Source: DATKYV01 sp035528275 | GTDB lineage: Bacteria; Acidobacteriota; Terriglobia; UBA7540 | Length of the DNA: 25,703 bases | Direction: 5' to 3' | NCBI GenBank assembly: GCA_035528275.1 | Contig: DATKYV010000387.1 | Coordinates: forward strand, 1 to 25,703 | Part shown: in pieces, positions 1 to 6,857 of the stretch | Position numbering within the stretch: the stretch's first letter is position 1 | Layout: each line of letters opens with the position of its first letter | Program-made: the position numbers and the translations under genes | The notes under the pieces: generated by a model | Told to the model about the DNA's origin: nothing | The model's input: only the letters and a program-made list of their open reading frames with translations | Databases searched by the model: none

Positions 1-312
1 GTAATTTGCCGGAACGCTGGCCGCAAAGCCCACTGCCAGGCCGAGTTTCAGGGCCGTGCGCGGCCCCGCGCCGCGCGTGGCGCGCACTCCCGCGTAAAGC
101 CAGGCCAGAACAAAGGAGAGAATGAAAAGCGAGACGATCCAATAGAGCACAAAGAGGGGATAGCGTGGGTGCTCCAGCAACTGTCCGGCTTCCTGGCCCA
201 CGGCGTACCGCGAGCCGAGGATCACCACGTTCACCACCATCGTCCAGAGGGTCCACGCCACGCCGCCGATCGCCCCACCCAAAAGGATTCGACGGGTGTT
301 TGTCGCCGCCAT
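1..312 (-). CDS. Small multi-pass membrane protein, C-terminus off the window
   Basis: An open frame of 104 codons runs from an ATG at 312 to the window edge with no stop, so the 3' part of the gene is missing. The start is well supported: GGGAGG lies just upstream on the minus strand, and a TTGACA-type promoter sits about 50 bases before it. The peptide begins MAATNTRRILLGG. It has hydrophobic stretches near residues 10-33, 53-73 and 88-104, which suggests at least three membrane segments joined by short, basic loops such as VRATRG. I do not recognise the family and no catalytic motif is visible. The gene lies downstream of the amidohydrolase on the same strand, but the 257-base gap and its own promoter argue for separate transcription. 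Confidence 0.8.
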   Translation of the reverse strand, partial: MAATNTRRILLGGAIGGVAWTLWTMVVNVVILGSRYAVGQEAGQLLEHPRYPLFVLYWIVSLFILSFVLAWLYAGVRATRGAGPRTALKLGLAVGFAASVPANY

Positions 313-361
313 AATTCACCTCCCTTCGCCCGAATTGCCAGGAAACCTGAAGATGGCGCGC

Positions 362-391
362 ATCCTACAGGGAGGACGCGCCGTGTGTCAA
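362..391 (-). promoter_or_regulatory. Sigma70-like promoter for the membrane protein at 1-312
   Basis: On the minus strand there is a perfect TTGACA (391-386), an 18-base spacer and TAGGAT (367-362, 4/6 to TATAAT). The predicted transcript starts near 355 and leaves a leader of about 43 bases that carries the GGGAGG ribosome binding site. The rest of the 313-569 gap shows no gene or obvious terminator. Confidence 0.5.
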
Positions 392-569
392 ACGGTCGAA
401 CGGTTGCGGCTCGCGGACGATTGCGGACCCTCAGAAGGCGGGTCGGTTCAACCCTTCCGTGTTCTCCTGCGCCAGGTGAGATTCGGCGGTCGGATGGGCC
501 TTGCGCAATCCAGGAGTTTCGAAAACGCCGCGGCATGCAGTGCGCGGGCCTCTGACGACTCGCGGTACT

Positions 570-1940
570 TTAATCCGAGCCGACGGCCCGCACTGGTTCG
601 CCGGACTGCCAGACCTCAACTAGTTTTTCTGTATTGTGAATGTCCGCGAGGGGGTTGGCGTCCAGGACGAGGAAATTCGCCCGCTTGCCCGGCGCAAGGG
701 TTCCGAATTCGGAGTCCATGCCCAGGATTTCGGCGGCCGTACGCGTTGCCGAGACGATGGCCTGCATAGGTGTAAGGCCCGCTTCCACCATCAATTGCAG
801 TTCACGGTGCTCGAAGTAGCCCTGGAACCGCGCGGGTGGTCCTGAATCGGTCCCGAAGCCGATCTTCACGCCTGCCTCGGCGAGCGATTTCAGATTCTTT
901 TTGGCCATTTCAAACGCCGCCTTCAGTTTCCTAAGATCCGGGTTGTCGCGAGATTTCTCGACGAAGGCGGGACTCTTGAGTGCCTTCAGTACCTCGGGGC
1001 TCACTCCTGCCTGGAAGAAAGGATCATCCAGCCAGCCCGGAGTCTCCCCGTAGATAAACGTGGACTCGTCACGGACCAGAGTCGGGACCAGGAAAACCCC
1101 GCGGTCCTTCATCTCGCGCTCGATTTCGAGGTCCACCTTCTGATCGCGAATACTGTGAGCAAGGCCGTCGACGCCGGCCTCGACCAGCGCCTTGGCGTCG
1201 GCCAGGTAGAAGACGTGGGCCACGGCGCGTAGGTGATGGCGGTGGGCTTCGTCGATGATGGCGGCGGAAATTTCCGCCGGCATCTTGGGCAGCCGTCCGA
1301 AATTGTCGTCCACCCAGATCTTGGCGAAATCGGGGTGATGGGAAGCCAACTCCTGCACTTGCGCCCGTGCTTCCTCCGCGGTGCGTGGACGGTAGCGGTC
1401 CGGGGCGTTGGCCAATGGAGGCGGGTAGCCGCCTTCCACTCCGAAGCCCCGGCCCGCAGTGTAGAGACAAGCGCCGGGCCAATCCCTGTCGCGCTGCAAA
1501 TCGCGCAGCCTGTAAAGCAAATCCTGGTCAGTTCCCAGCGAAACCACCGCCCCCACGCCATACGCCAAATACTGCGTGAGCTGCCCGAGGATATTCTCCT
1601 TTGTGTAATTCTCCGCCGACTGCTCGAGCCCGTGGGTCAGGCCGAGGTGCCCGTGGAGATTGATCAGGGAAGGCATGATCGTCTTGCCGCGCACCTTGAT
1701 CACCCGGGCCCCTTCCGGGTATCGCAGCGGGCCGGTCTTGCCGACGGCCCGGATCGTCCCGTTTTGGATGACCAATGCGGAGTTGGGAAGCGGCGGTCGG
1801 CCGGTGCCGTCAATGAGCAAGGCACCTTCCAGCACAACGGTTCCTGTTTCTTCCTGCCCCGGCGCGAGGGGGGACAACGTCAGCAGCGCCGCAACAACAA
1901 CCGCGGCGCGCCATGCGATGTGTCCAAAGTGGGTTTTCAT
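570..1940 (-). CDS. Exported metal-dependent amidohydrolase
   Basis: This 456-residue amidohydrolase-superfamily protein resembles the imidazolonepropionase/prolidase-like branch. Residues 1-28 form a signal peptide (basic MKTHFGHIAWR, hydrophobic core, cut near APG), so it probably acts in the periplasm. Visible metal-site residues are H96 and H98 (the HxH of INLHGHLG), a candidate bridging lysine K207 in DFAKIWVDD, H242 in AVAHVF, H262 in LAHSIR and D365 in GFGTDSG. The C-terminal GTLAPGKRANFLVLDANPL segment is the usual return of the composite beta domain. The set is complete, so the enzyme should be active on a cyclic amide, peptide-like or similar C-N bond. The substrate cannot be read from the sequence. 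The ATG start has only a weak ribosome binding site. The gene is divergent from the CPCC gene at 2106. Confidence 0.9.
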   Translation of the reverse strand: MKTHFGHIAWRAAVVVAALLTLSPLAPGQEETGTVVLEGALLIDGTGRPPLPNSALVIQNGTIRAVGKTGPLRYPEGARVIKVRGKTIMPSLINLHGHLGLTHGLEQSAENYTKENILGQLTQYLAYGVGAVVSLGTDQDLLYRLRDLQRDRDWPGACLYTAGRGFGVEGGYPPPLANAPDRYRPRTAEEARAQVQELASHHPDFAKIWVDDNFGRLPKMPAEISAAIIDEAHRHHLRAVAHVFYLADAKALVEAGVDGLAHSIRDQKVDLEIEREMKDRGVFLVPTLVRDESTFIYGETPGWLDDPFFQAGVSPEVLKALKSPAFVEKSRDNPDLRKLKAAFEMAKKNLKSLAEAGVKIGFGTDSGPPARFQGYFEHRELQLMVEAGLTPMQAIVSATRTAAEILGMDSEFGTLAPGKRANFLVLDANPLADIHNTEKLVEVWQSGEPVRAVGSD

Positions 1941-1963
1941 GGGAGATGCCTGCTCGGCAAATT

Positions 1964-1992
1964 GTTTTATTCCAGGATACTGATAACGTCAA
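1964..1992 (-). promoter_or_regulatory. Promoter for the amidohydrolase
   Basis: On the minus strand TTGACG (1992-1987) is followed by 17 bases and TAAAAC (1969-1964, 4/6). Initiation would fall near 1957, giving a leader of under 20 bases before the ATG at 1940. Confidence 0.45.
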
Positions 1993-2067
1993 GAACTAAC
2001 TACCGGTATAGGACAAGGTGAACGCCGAACGCCGGGGAGCCGAACTCACTTATTCGCATCGCGTAAT

Positions 2068-2096
2068 TTGACAGGAGGACGGCGGCGGCGTAGCAT
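2068..2096 (+). promoter_or_regulatory. Promoter for the CPCC gene, predicting a near-leaderless mRNA
   Basis: TTGACA (2068-2073), a 17-base spacer and TAGCAT (2091-2096) make a good sigma70-like promoter. Initiation about seven bases after the -10 falls at roughly 2103, only about three bases before the ATG at 2106. The GGAGG inside the spacer (2074-2078) would not be in the transcript and is too far from the ATG to act as a ribosome binding site. Confidence 0.5.
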
Positions 2097-2105
2097 TTTC
2101 GAGCC

Positions 2106-2411
2106 ATGGCACATGGGCCGCGGAACTTCGAAGTGGTTTGTCCTTGTTGCGGCGCCCGGCTGAAGGTTGACGGAGAACTCGGCAAGGTTCTTTCTCACCA
2201 GGCGCCGGTCCGTCACCCGAAGGCGCCGGACCTGGAGCACGCGAAGCAGCTCCTGGACAAGGAGAAGGCGCGCCGCGAAGCGCTCTTCAAGCGAAGCGAG
2301 GAAGACGAGAAGGTCAAGGCGGATTTGCTCGAGCGGAAATTCAAAGAGGCGTTGAAACAAACCAAGGACCAACCCATCATTCGACCCACCCGGGACATCG
2401 ATCTGGATTGA
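2106..2411 (+). CDS. Small CPCC-motif protein with a charged helical tail
   Basis: A 101-residue protein of no named family that I recognise. Residues 8-24 contain EVVCPCCGARLKV, a half zinc ribbon with Cys at 12, 14 and 15. No second cysteine pair is present, so any metal binding would need a dimer or partner. Residues 40-88 are very rich in Lys, Glu and Arg (for example HAKQLLDKEKARREALFKRSEEDEKV), predicting one long helix or coiled coil. The C-terminus ends in PTRDIDLD. Third-codon GC is high, as in neighbouring genes, which supports real coding. The ATG start has no ribosome binding site but sits directly behind a promoter. The product is probably cytoplasmic. The gene precedes the EF-G-like gene, but a 208-base gap with its own promoter lies between them. 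Confidence 0.75.
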   Translation: MAHGPRNFEVVCPCCGARLKVDGELGKVLSHQAPVRHPKAPDLEHAKQLLDKEKARREALFKRSEEDEKVKADLLERKFKEALKQTKDQPIIRPTRDIDLD

Positions 2412-2524
2412 AACTTAACTTTCTCTCTCGCCAGGTGTTATTGGTTCGGTCGGAACACGATGATCCCGGCAGGACTTACCCCGGGCGGGGGGGTTCCATC
2501 TCGCACTCGGGTACCAGCCGCGGA

Positions 2525-2554
2525 TTGAAGCTGCCGGAAGGGATATGTTAGGAT
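2525..2554 (+). promoter_or_regulatory. Promoter for the EF-G-like gene
   Basis: TTGAAG (2525-2530) is followed by an 18-base spacer and an extended -10, TGT-TAGGAT (2546-2554). The predicted start near 2561 leaves a leader of about 59 bases containing the AGAAGGAG ribosome binding site at 2605-2612. The upstream part of the gap (2412-2520) holds a G-rich stretch but no gene that I can see. Confidence 0.4.
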
Positions 2555-2619
2555 GCAAATTTGCTCTGTTCATGTTTTCTCTGACAGAGAATCCACACCA
2601 GGTTTAGAAGGAGTTCCCG

Positions 2620-4722
2620 GTGAAAATCTATGAAGGCCAGAACCTGCGGAACGTCGCCCTGCTCGGTCACGCCGATACGGGAAAGACCCAACTGATTTCG
2701 GCGCTGCTTTTCACAGCCGGAATGGTCAACCGGCTCGGCAAGGTGGACGACGGCACGTCCGTTACCGATTACGACGACGAGGAAATCCAGCGCAGCTTTT
2801 CCATCAGCGCGGCACTCGCCTACGCGGAGTGGAACAAAACGAAGATCAATTTCATAGATACTCCGGGCTTTAATATTTTCCTTCACGAAACCGAGGCGGC
2901 GCTCGTCGCCGCTGATTCCGCTCTGCTCCTCGTCCATGGTGTGTCGGGCGTGGAGGTTCAGACCGAGAAGACCTGGGCGTTGTGCCAGAAGTACCGGCTT
3001 CCGCGCTTTCTGGTGGTCAACCAGATGGACCGCGACCGCGCCAGTCTCGAGCGCACGCTGGGTGCGTTACGGGAAGCGTTTGGGCGGGCGGTTATTCCCA
3101 TCCAGCTTCCCCTCGGCGAGGAGAAGAATTTCCGCGGCGTTATTGACCTGGTCCGGATGAAAGCGACGGTGTACGAGGCGGAGGGCTCGGGGAAAGGAAA
3201 GGAATCCGACATTCCAGCGGAGTTCAAGGCGGCTGCTGACAAGGCTCACGAGGCCCTAGTGGAAATGGTGGCCGAGGGTAACGACGCGCTCATGGAGGAG
3301 TTCTTTGACAAAGGGACGATTCCCGTGGAGGACTTGATCCCCGGCTTGCGGCAGGCGCTTCTGGAGCGACGCCTCTTCCCGGTTGTCGTATGCGCGGGAC
3401 TTCCCAACATCGGGTCCGGAAACCTTCTGGACTCGATCGAAGCGTACCTTCCCTCGCCGCTCGAGCGGGGCGAAGCGGAGGGTCTCGATCAGGAGGGTGG
3501 CCAGCCCGTGAAGCGGAAGATCGCCGACGACCAGCCGGTTTCCGCCTACGTGTTCAAGACGGTTGCCGACCCCTTCGCGGGACGGGTGAGCTATTTCAAA
3601 GTGATGTCGGGCGTCGTCAAGAATGAGGACAATTTCACGAACTTCAACCGCGGCGGCACCGAGCGCCTCTCGCATATCGGCGTTGTCCAGGGCAAGACGC
3701 AAACCCCGGTTGCCGAATTGCGCGCCGGCGACATCGGCGCGGTGGCCAAGCTCAAGGACACCCTGACGGGAGACGCGTTGGGAGACAAATCGCACCCCAT
3801 CGTCTATCCCAAGGTGCAGCTCGGCGAGCCGGCCATCTCCTTCGCCCTCGAGCCCAAGTCGCGCGGCGACGAGGACAAGCTCTCCACCGCCATCCACCGC
3901 ATGCTCGAGGAAGACCTTCTGCTGCGCTTTTCTCGGGACGACCAGACAAAGGAATTTCTCATTTCCGGCTCCGGACAGCAACACGTCGAGGTCGCCGTCT
4001 CCAAACTCAAGCGGCGGTTCAACGTGGAAGTGACGCTGAAAGCTCCCAAGATTCCGTACCGGGAGACCATCCGCGGCAAGGCTGATGCCCAGGGGAGATT
4101 CAAGCGGCAGACCGGCGGGCACGGCCAGTACGGAGACTGCAAGATCAAGATGGAGCCCCTGGCACGCGGCGCGGGCTTCGAATTTGTGAACGATATCTTC
4201 GGTGGCGCCATCCCCAAAAACTACATCCCGGCGGTCGAGAAAGGCATTATCGAAGCCGCCGCCAAGGGCTACATGGCGGGTTACCCCGTGGTGGATTTCA
4301 GGGTCATCCTTTACGACGGTTCTTATCATGATGTGGATTCGTCCGACCTCGCCTTCAAGATTGCCGGTTCGTTTGCCTTCAAGAAGTGTATGGAGCAGGC
4401 CAAGCCCTGCCTGCTCGAGCCCATCATGAACGTGGAGATCACCGTCCCCGAAAGCTATTCGGGCGACATCATGGGGAATCTGAACGGCCGCCGGGGGCGC
4501 ATCCAGGGCATGGACACGAAAGGCCAATCGACTATCATCAAAGCCCAGGTGCCCCTGGCAGAAATGCTCACCTACGCGTCGGACCTGACTTCCATGACGC
4601 AGGGGCGCGGGAGTTACTCGATGGAATACTCCCATTACGACGTCGTCCCGCAGCCGATCGTCGAGAAGATCATCGCGGCCTCCAAGGCGTCCGGCGTGGG
4701 TGAGGCAGAAGAGGAAGAGTAG
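2620..4722 (+). CDS. Elongation factor G-like GTPase (EF-G paralogue)
   Basis: At 700 residues this has the full EF-G layout: G domain about 1-280, domain II about 305-390, domain III about 400-475, domain IV about 480-600 and the domain V fold to about 690. The start is GTG, with AGAAGGAG seven bases upstream. The P-loop is GHADTGKT (16-23). The usual switch I RGIT reads RSFS (58-61), the usual DTPGH reads DTPGF (80-84), and G4 NKMD reads NQMD (134-137). Canonical EF-G uses the His after DTPG for GTP hydrolysis, so this is a divergent EF-G2-type paralogue and probably not the main translocase. Domain IV (GGHGQYGD, about 508) and the domain V signature (GDIMGNLNGRRGRIQGM) are well kept, so ribosome binding is plausible. 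Its cellular role is uncertain. The gene appears monocistronic. Confidence 0.93.
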   Translation: MKIYEGQNLRNVALLGHADTGKTQLISALLFTAGMVNRLGKVDDGTSVTDYDDEEIQRSFSISAALAYAEWNKTKINFIDTPGFNIFLHETEAALVAADSALLLVHGVSGVEVQTEKTWALCQKYRLPRFLVVNQMDRDRASLERTLGALREAFGRAVIPIQLPLGEEKNFRGVIDLVRMKATVYEAEGSGKGKESDIPAEFKAAADKAHEALVEMVAEGNDALMEEFFDKGTIPVEDLIPGLRQALLERRLFPVVVCAGLPNIGSGNLLDSIEAYLPSPLERGEAEGLDQEGGQPVKRKIADDQPVSAYVFKTVADPFAGRVSYFKVMSGVVKNEDNFTNFNRGGTERLSHIGVVQGKTQTPVAELRAGDIGAVAKLKDTLTGDALGDKSHPIVYPKVQLGEPAISFALEPKSRGDEDKLSTAIHRMLEEDLLLRFSRDDQTKEFLISGSGQQHVEVAVSKLKRRFNVEVTLKAPKIPYRETIRGKADAQGRFKRQTGGHGQYGDCKIKMEPLARGAGFEFVNDIFGGAIPKNYIPAVEKGIIEAAAKGYMAGYPVVDFRVILYDGSYHDVDSSDLAFKIAGSFAFKKCMEQAKPCLLEPIMNVEITVPESYSGDIMGNLNGRRGRIQGMDTKGQSTIIKAQVPLAEMLTYASDLTSMTQGRGSYSMEYSHYDVVPQPIVEKIIAASKASGVGEAEEEE

Positions 4723-4725
4723 ACC

Positions 4726-4768
4726 ACCGCCCTTCGGCGGTCCTCTCTGAAACCGGCCACCTCGCCGG
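4726..4768 (+). terminator. Weak terminator-like hairpins after the EF-G-like gene
   Basis: A six-pair stem ACCGCC/GGCGGT with loop CTTC (4726-4741) starts three bases after the stop codon. A second short stem CCGGC/GCCGG (4753-4768) is followed by CCTTTCGT. Neither has a true T-run, so intrinsic termination would be weak. Confidence 0.35.
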
Positions 4769-4837
4769 CCTTTCGTGCTATCCTCTTGCCGCCCGAAGAA
4801 CCCACTTCGATTCCCGATCTCGCGAGTGAGGTCGCCT

Positions 4838-5830
4838 ATGTTCATCCCGCAAGTTTACGCCGTCGCCCTGGTCATGATGGTCTTGAGCATGCTGTGCTGG
4901 GGAAGCTGGGCGAATTCCTTCAAGCTCTGCAAGAATTGGCGCTTCGAGTTGTTCTACTGGGATTATGTTTGGGGTCTCCTTCTTGTCTCGCTCATTCTGG
5001 GTCTGACCTTCGGCCGCACCGATCCCACAAGCGCCGACAGCTTCTTTCAAAACTTGGGCGTCGCCGGATCCAGAAACCTGGCTTATGCGTTCCTGGCCGG
5101 GATCATCTTCAACGTGGCGAACATTCTGCTCGTGGCTGCGATTGAAATCGCCGGACTGGCCGTGGCGTTTCCCATCGGCATCGGCCTGGCGCTGGTCATC
5201 GGCTCGACGCTCAACTACATCGTCACGCCCAAAGGGAACCCGCTTTTTCTCTTCGGCGGCATCGCCCTGGTTTGCGTGGCGATTGTTTTCGACGCGCTGG
5301 CGTACCGGAAACTCTCTTCCGACGTCAAGGTCACCACAAAGGGGATCGTTCTGAGCCTGCTCAGCGGCGTGGGCATCGGCCTGTTCTATCCCCTCATCGC
5401 CAAGGCCATTGTGGGCGAAAACCACCTGGGACCTTATACCGTCATGTTTGTATTTGCCCTCGGCATCCTCGCCTCGACCATCCCTGCCAATTACGCATTC
5501 ATGCGCCGCCCGGTGACGGGCGCCGCGCCCGTGGCCCTGGCGGCTTATTTCGCCGGGCCGGGAATCGTTCACCTTTGGGGAGTCCTGGGCGGCCTGGTCT
5601 GGGGTATCGGAACCACGGCAAACTTCGCCGCGTCCTATGCGCAAATGGTGGGCCCCGCCACATCTTATGCGCTGGGCCAGGGCGCGACGATGGTTTCGGC
5701 GCTGTGGGGAATCTTTGTGTGGAAGGAATTCCGCGGCGCGGGTCCGGAGGCCAGACGATTCCTGGCCTTGATGTTTGTGTTCTTCATCGTCGGCTTGACC
5801 TGTGTCGCTCTGGCGCCGGTGATTCGTTAG
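4838..5830 (+). CDS. Ureide-permease-like DMT transporter (about 10 TM)
   Basis: I chose the ATG at 4838, preceded by GTGAGG six bases upstream. This gives a 330-residue protein starting MFIPQVYAVALVMM, in which almost the whole chain is hydrophobic with about ten membrane segments. The pattern matches the GRP/ureide permease branch of the drug/metabolite transporter clan. MLCWGSWANSFKL in TM1 and GGLVWGIGTTANFAASYAQ followed by ALWGIFVWKEFRG near the end parallel the conserved C-terminal repeat of plant ureide permeases. Those plant proteins carry allantoin, uracil and related nitrogenous compounds; bacterial relatives are often labelled only as DMT or sugar permeases. The nucleoside hydrolase gene starts 66 bases downstream on the same strand, so a nucleobase, nucleoside or ribose substrate is an inference from context. 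Assignment to the DMT clan is firm and the subfamily is moderately sure. Confidence 0.82.
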   Translation: MFIPQVYAVALVMMVLSMLCWGSWANSFKLCKNWRFELFYWDYVWGLLLVSLILGLTFGRTDPTSADSFFQNLGVAGSRNLAYAFLAGIIFNVANILLVAAIEIAGLAVAFPIGIGLALVIGSTLNYIVTPKGNPLFLFGGIALVCVAIVFDALAYRKLSSDVKVTTKGIVLSLLSGVGIGLFYPLIAKAIVGENHLGPYTVMFVFALGILASTIPANYAFMRRPVTGAAPVALAAYFAGPGIVHLWGVLGGLVWGIGTTANFAASYAQMVGPATSYALGQGATMVSALWGIFVWKEFRGAGPEARRFLALMFVFFIVGLTCVALAPVIR

Positions 5831-5896
5831 CCGTGAGATTGCACTCGGGTCGGCTCGCGCGACCGATAGGGACCAATCCTCGAGTCGGAGACGGTT

Positions 5897-6817
5897 ATGA
5901 AAACTCTTGTGGCATTCATCGCGGGCCTGCTCGTGGCTGCCAGCCTGGGAGCCGCCGAGGCATCACCCAAAATTCCAATCCTCTTCGACACCGATATCGG
6001 GAGCGATGTGGATGACGCATTCGCGCTGGCGTTGATTGTCCGCAGCCCGGAATTCGAGCTGCTGGGCGTGACCACGGCGAGCGGCGACACGCAGGCGCGC
6101 GCCCGCTTGGCCGCCAAGATGCTCCACGAAGCGGGCCGCCCGGAGGTCCCCGTGGTGGCGGGGGAACCCGGAAAGCCCTTGCCCATCGACCAAACGCGCT
6201 GGGCAGATGGCTTTTCGAGTCCGGCCATCCGCTCGGAGAAGGCCGTGGATTTCTTGAAGGCGGAGATTGAAAAGCGGCCCGGGGAAATCACTCTGGTTCC
6301 CGTGGGTCCACTGACGAACGTCGGGGCACTGCTCAAGGCCCATCCGACGGTGGCGAAAAAGATCAAACGCATCGTTCTGATGGGCGGCTCGGTCGCGCAT
6401 GGGTACGGGGACAGCCCCCAGCCGGTCGCCGAGTACAATATTGCCCAGGACCCCGAAGCCGCCCAGGTTGTCTTCTCTTCCGGCGTCCCCATCCTCATGG
6501 TGCCGCTCGACGTCACCGCCATGCTGCAACTCGTGGATCAGGGACGCCATCGCGTCTTCACGCAACTCACACCCCTGACCAACGCGCTGACCCTTGTCTA
6601 TCATCTTTGGAACCACCCCACACCCACGCTGTTCGACCCCATGGCCGTGGCAATGCTGATTGACCCGAGCCTTTGTGAGACCCAGGAGCTGGCGATTGAG
6701 GTTGACGCGAAGGGTGTCACCCGTCCGGTTGAAGGCAAAGCGCCCAACGCCACCGTGGCGCTCAAGGCCAATCCGGCGAGGTTCTTTGAGCTTTACCTGA
6801 GCCGCGTGGCGCCGTGA
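5897..6817 (+). CDS. Exported inosine-uridine-type nucleoside hydrolase
   Basis: This 306-residue protein of the IU nucleoside hydrolase family splits ribonucleosides into ribose and a free base. The calcium-site motif DTDIGSDVDD is at 31-40, with VPVGPLTN at 134-141, VLMGGS at 160-165, EYNIAQDPEAA at 179-189 and the C-terminal metal Asp D247 in TLFDPMA. All of these are intact, so activity is expected. Residues 1-22 form a clear signal peptide (MKTLVAFIAGLLVAASLGAAEA), which is unusual because most characterised bacterial family members are cytoplasmic. The mature enzyme should act in the periplasm. GGAG lies seven bases before the ATG. The gene follows the ureide-permease-like transporter with only 66 bases between them and is probably co-transcribed, which suggests extracytoplasmic nucleoside breakdown coupled to uptake. 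Confidence 0.93.
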   Translation: MKTLVAFIAGLLVAASLGAAEASPKIPILFDTDIGSDVDDAFALALIVRSPEFELLGVTTASGDTQARARLAAKMLHEAGRPEVPVVAGEPGKPLPIDQTRWADGFSSPAIRSEKAVDFLKAEIEKRPGEITLVPVGPLTNVGALLKAHPTVAKKIKRIVLMGGSVAHGYGDSPQPVAEYNIAQDPEAAQVVFSSGVPILMVPLDVTAMLQLVDQGRHRVFTQLTPLTNALTLVYHLWNHPTPTLFDPMAVAMLIDPSLCETQELAIEVDAKGVTRPVEGKAPNATVALKANPARFFELYLSRVAP

Positions 6818-6857
6818 GTTGTTGTTGCGCTTCCCTGACGCCGACCCGGCCGCAATC

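Noticed and set aside
1233..2021. 262-codon plus-strand frame opposite the amidohydrolase
   Set aside because: The minus strand carries all amidohydrolase metal ligands and a signal peptide; the plus frame shows no family feature.
3256..4845. Long open frame (529 codons) on the minus strand opposite the EF-G-like gene
   Set aside because: The plus strand encodes an unmistakable EF-G fold. The antisense product is His/Gly/Asp-rich without motifs, as expected from GC-rich codon bias.
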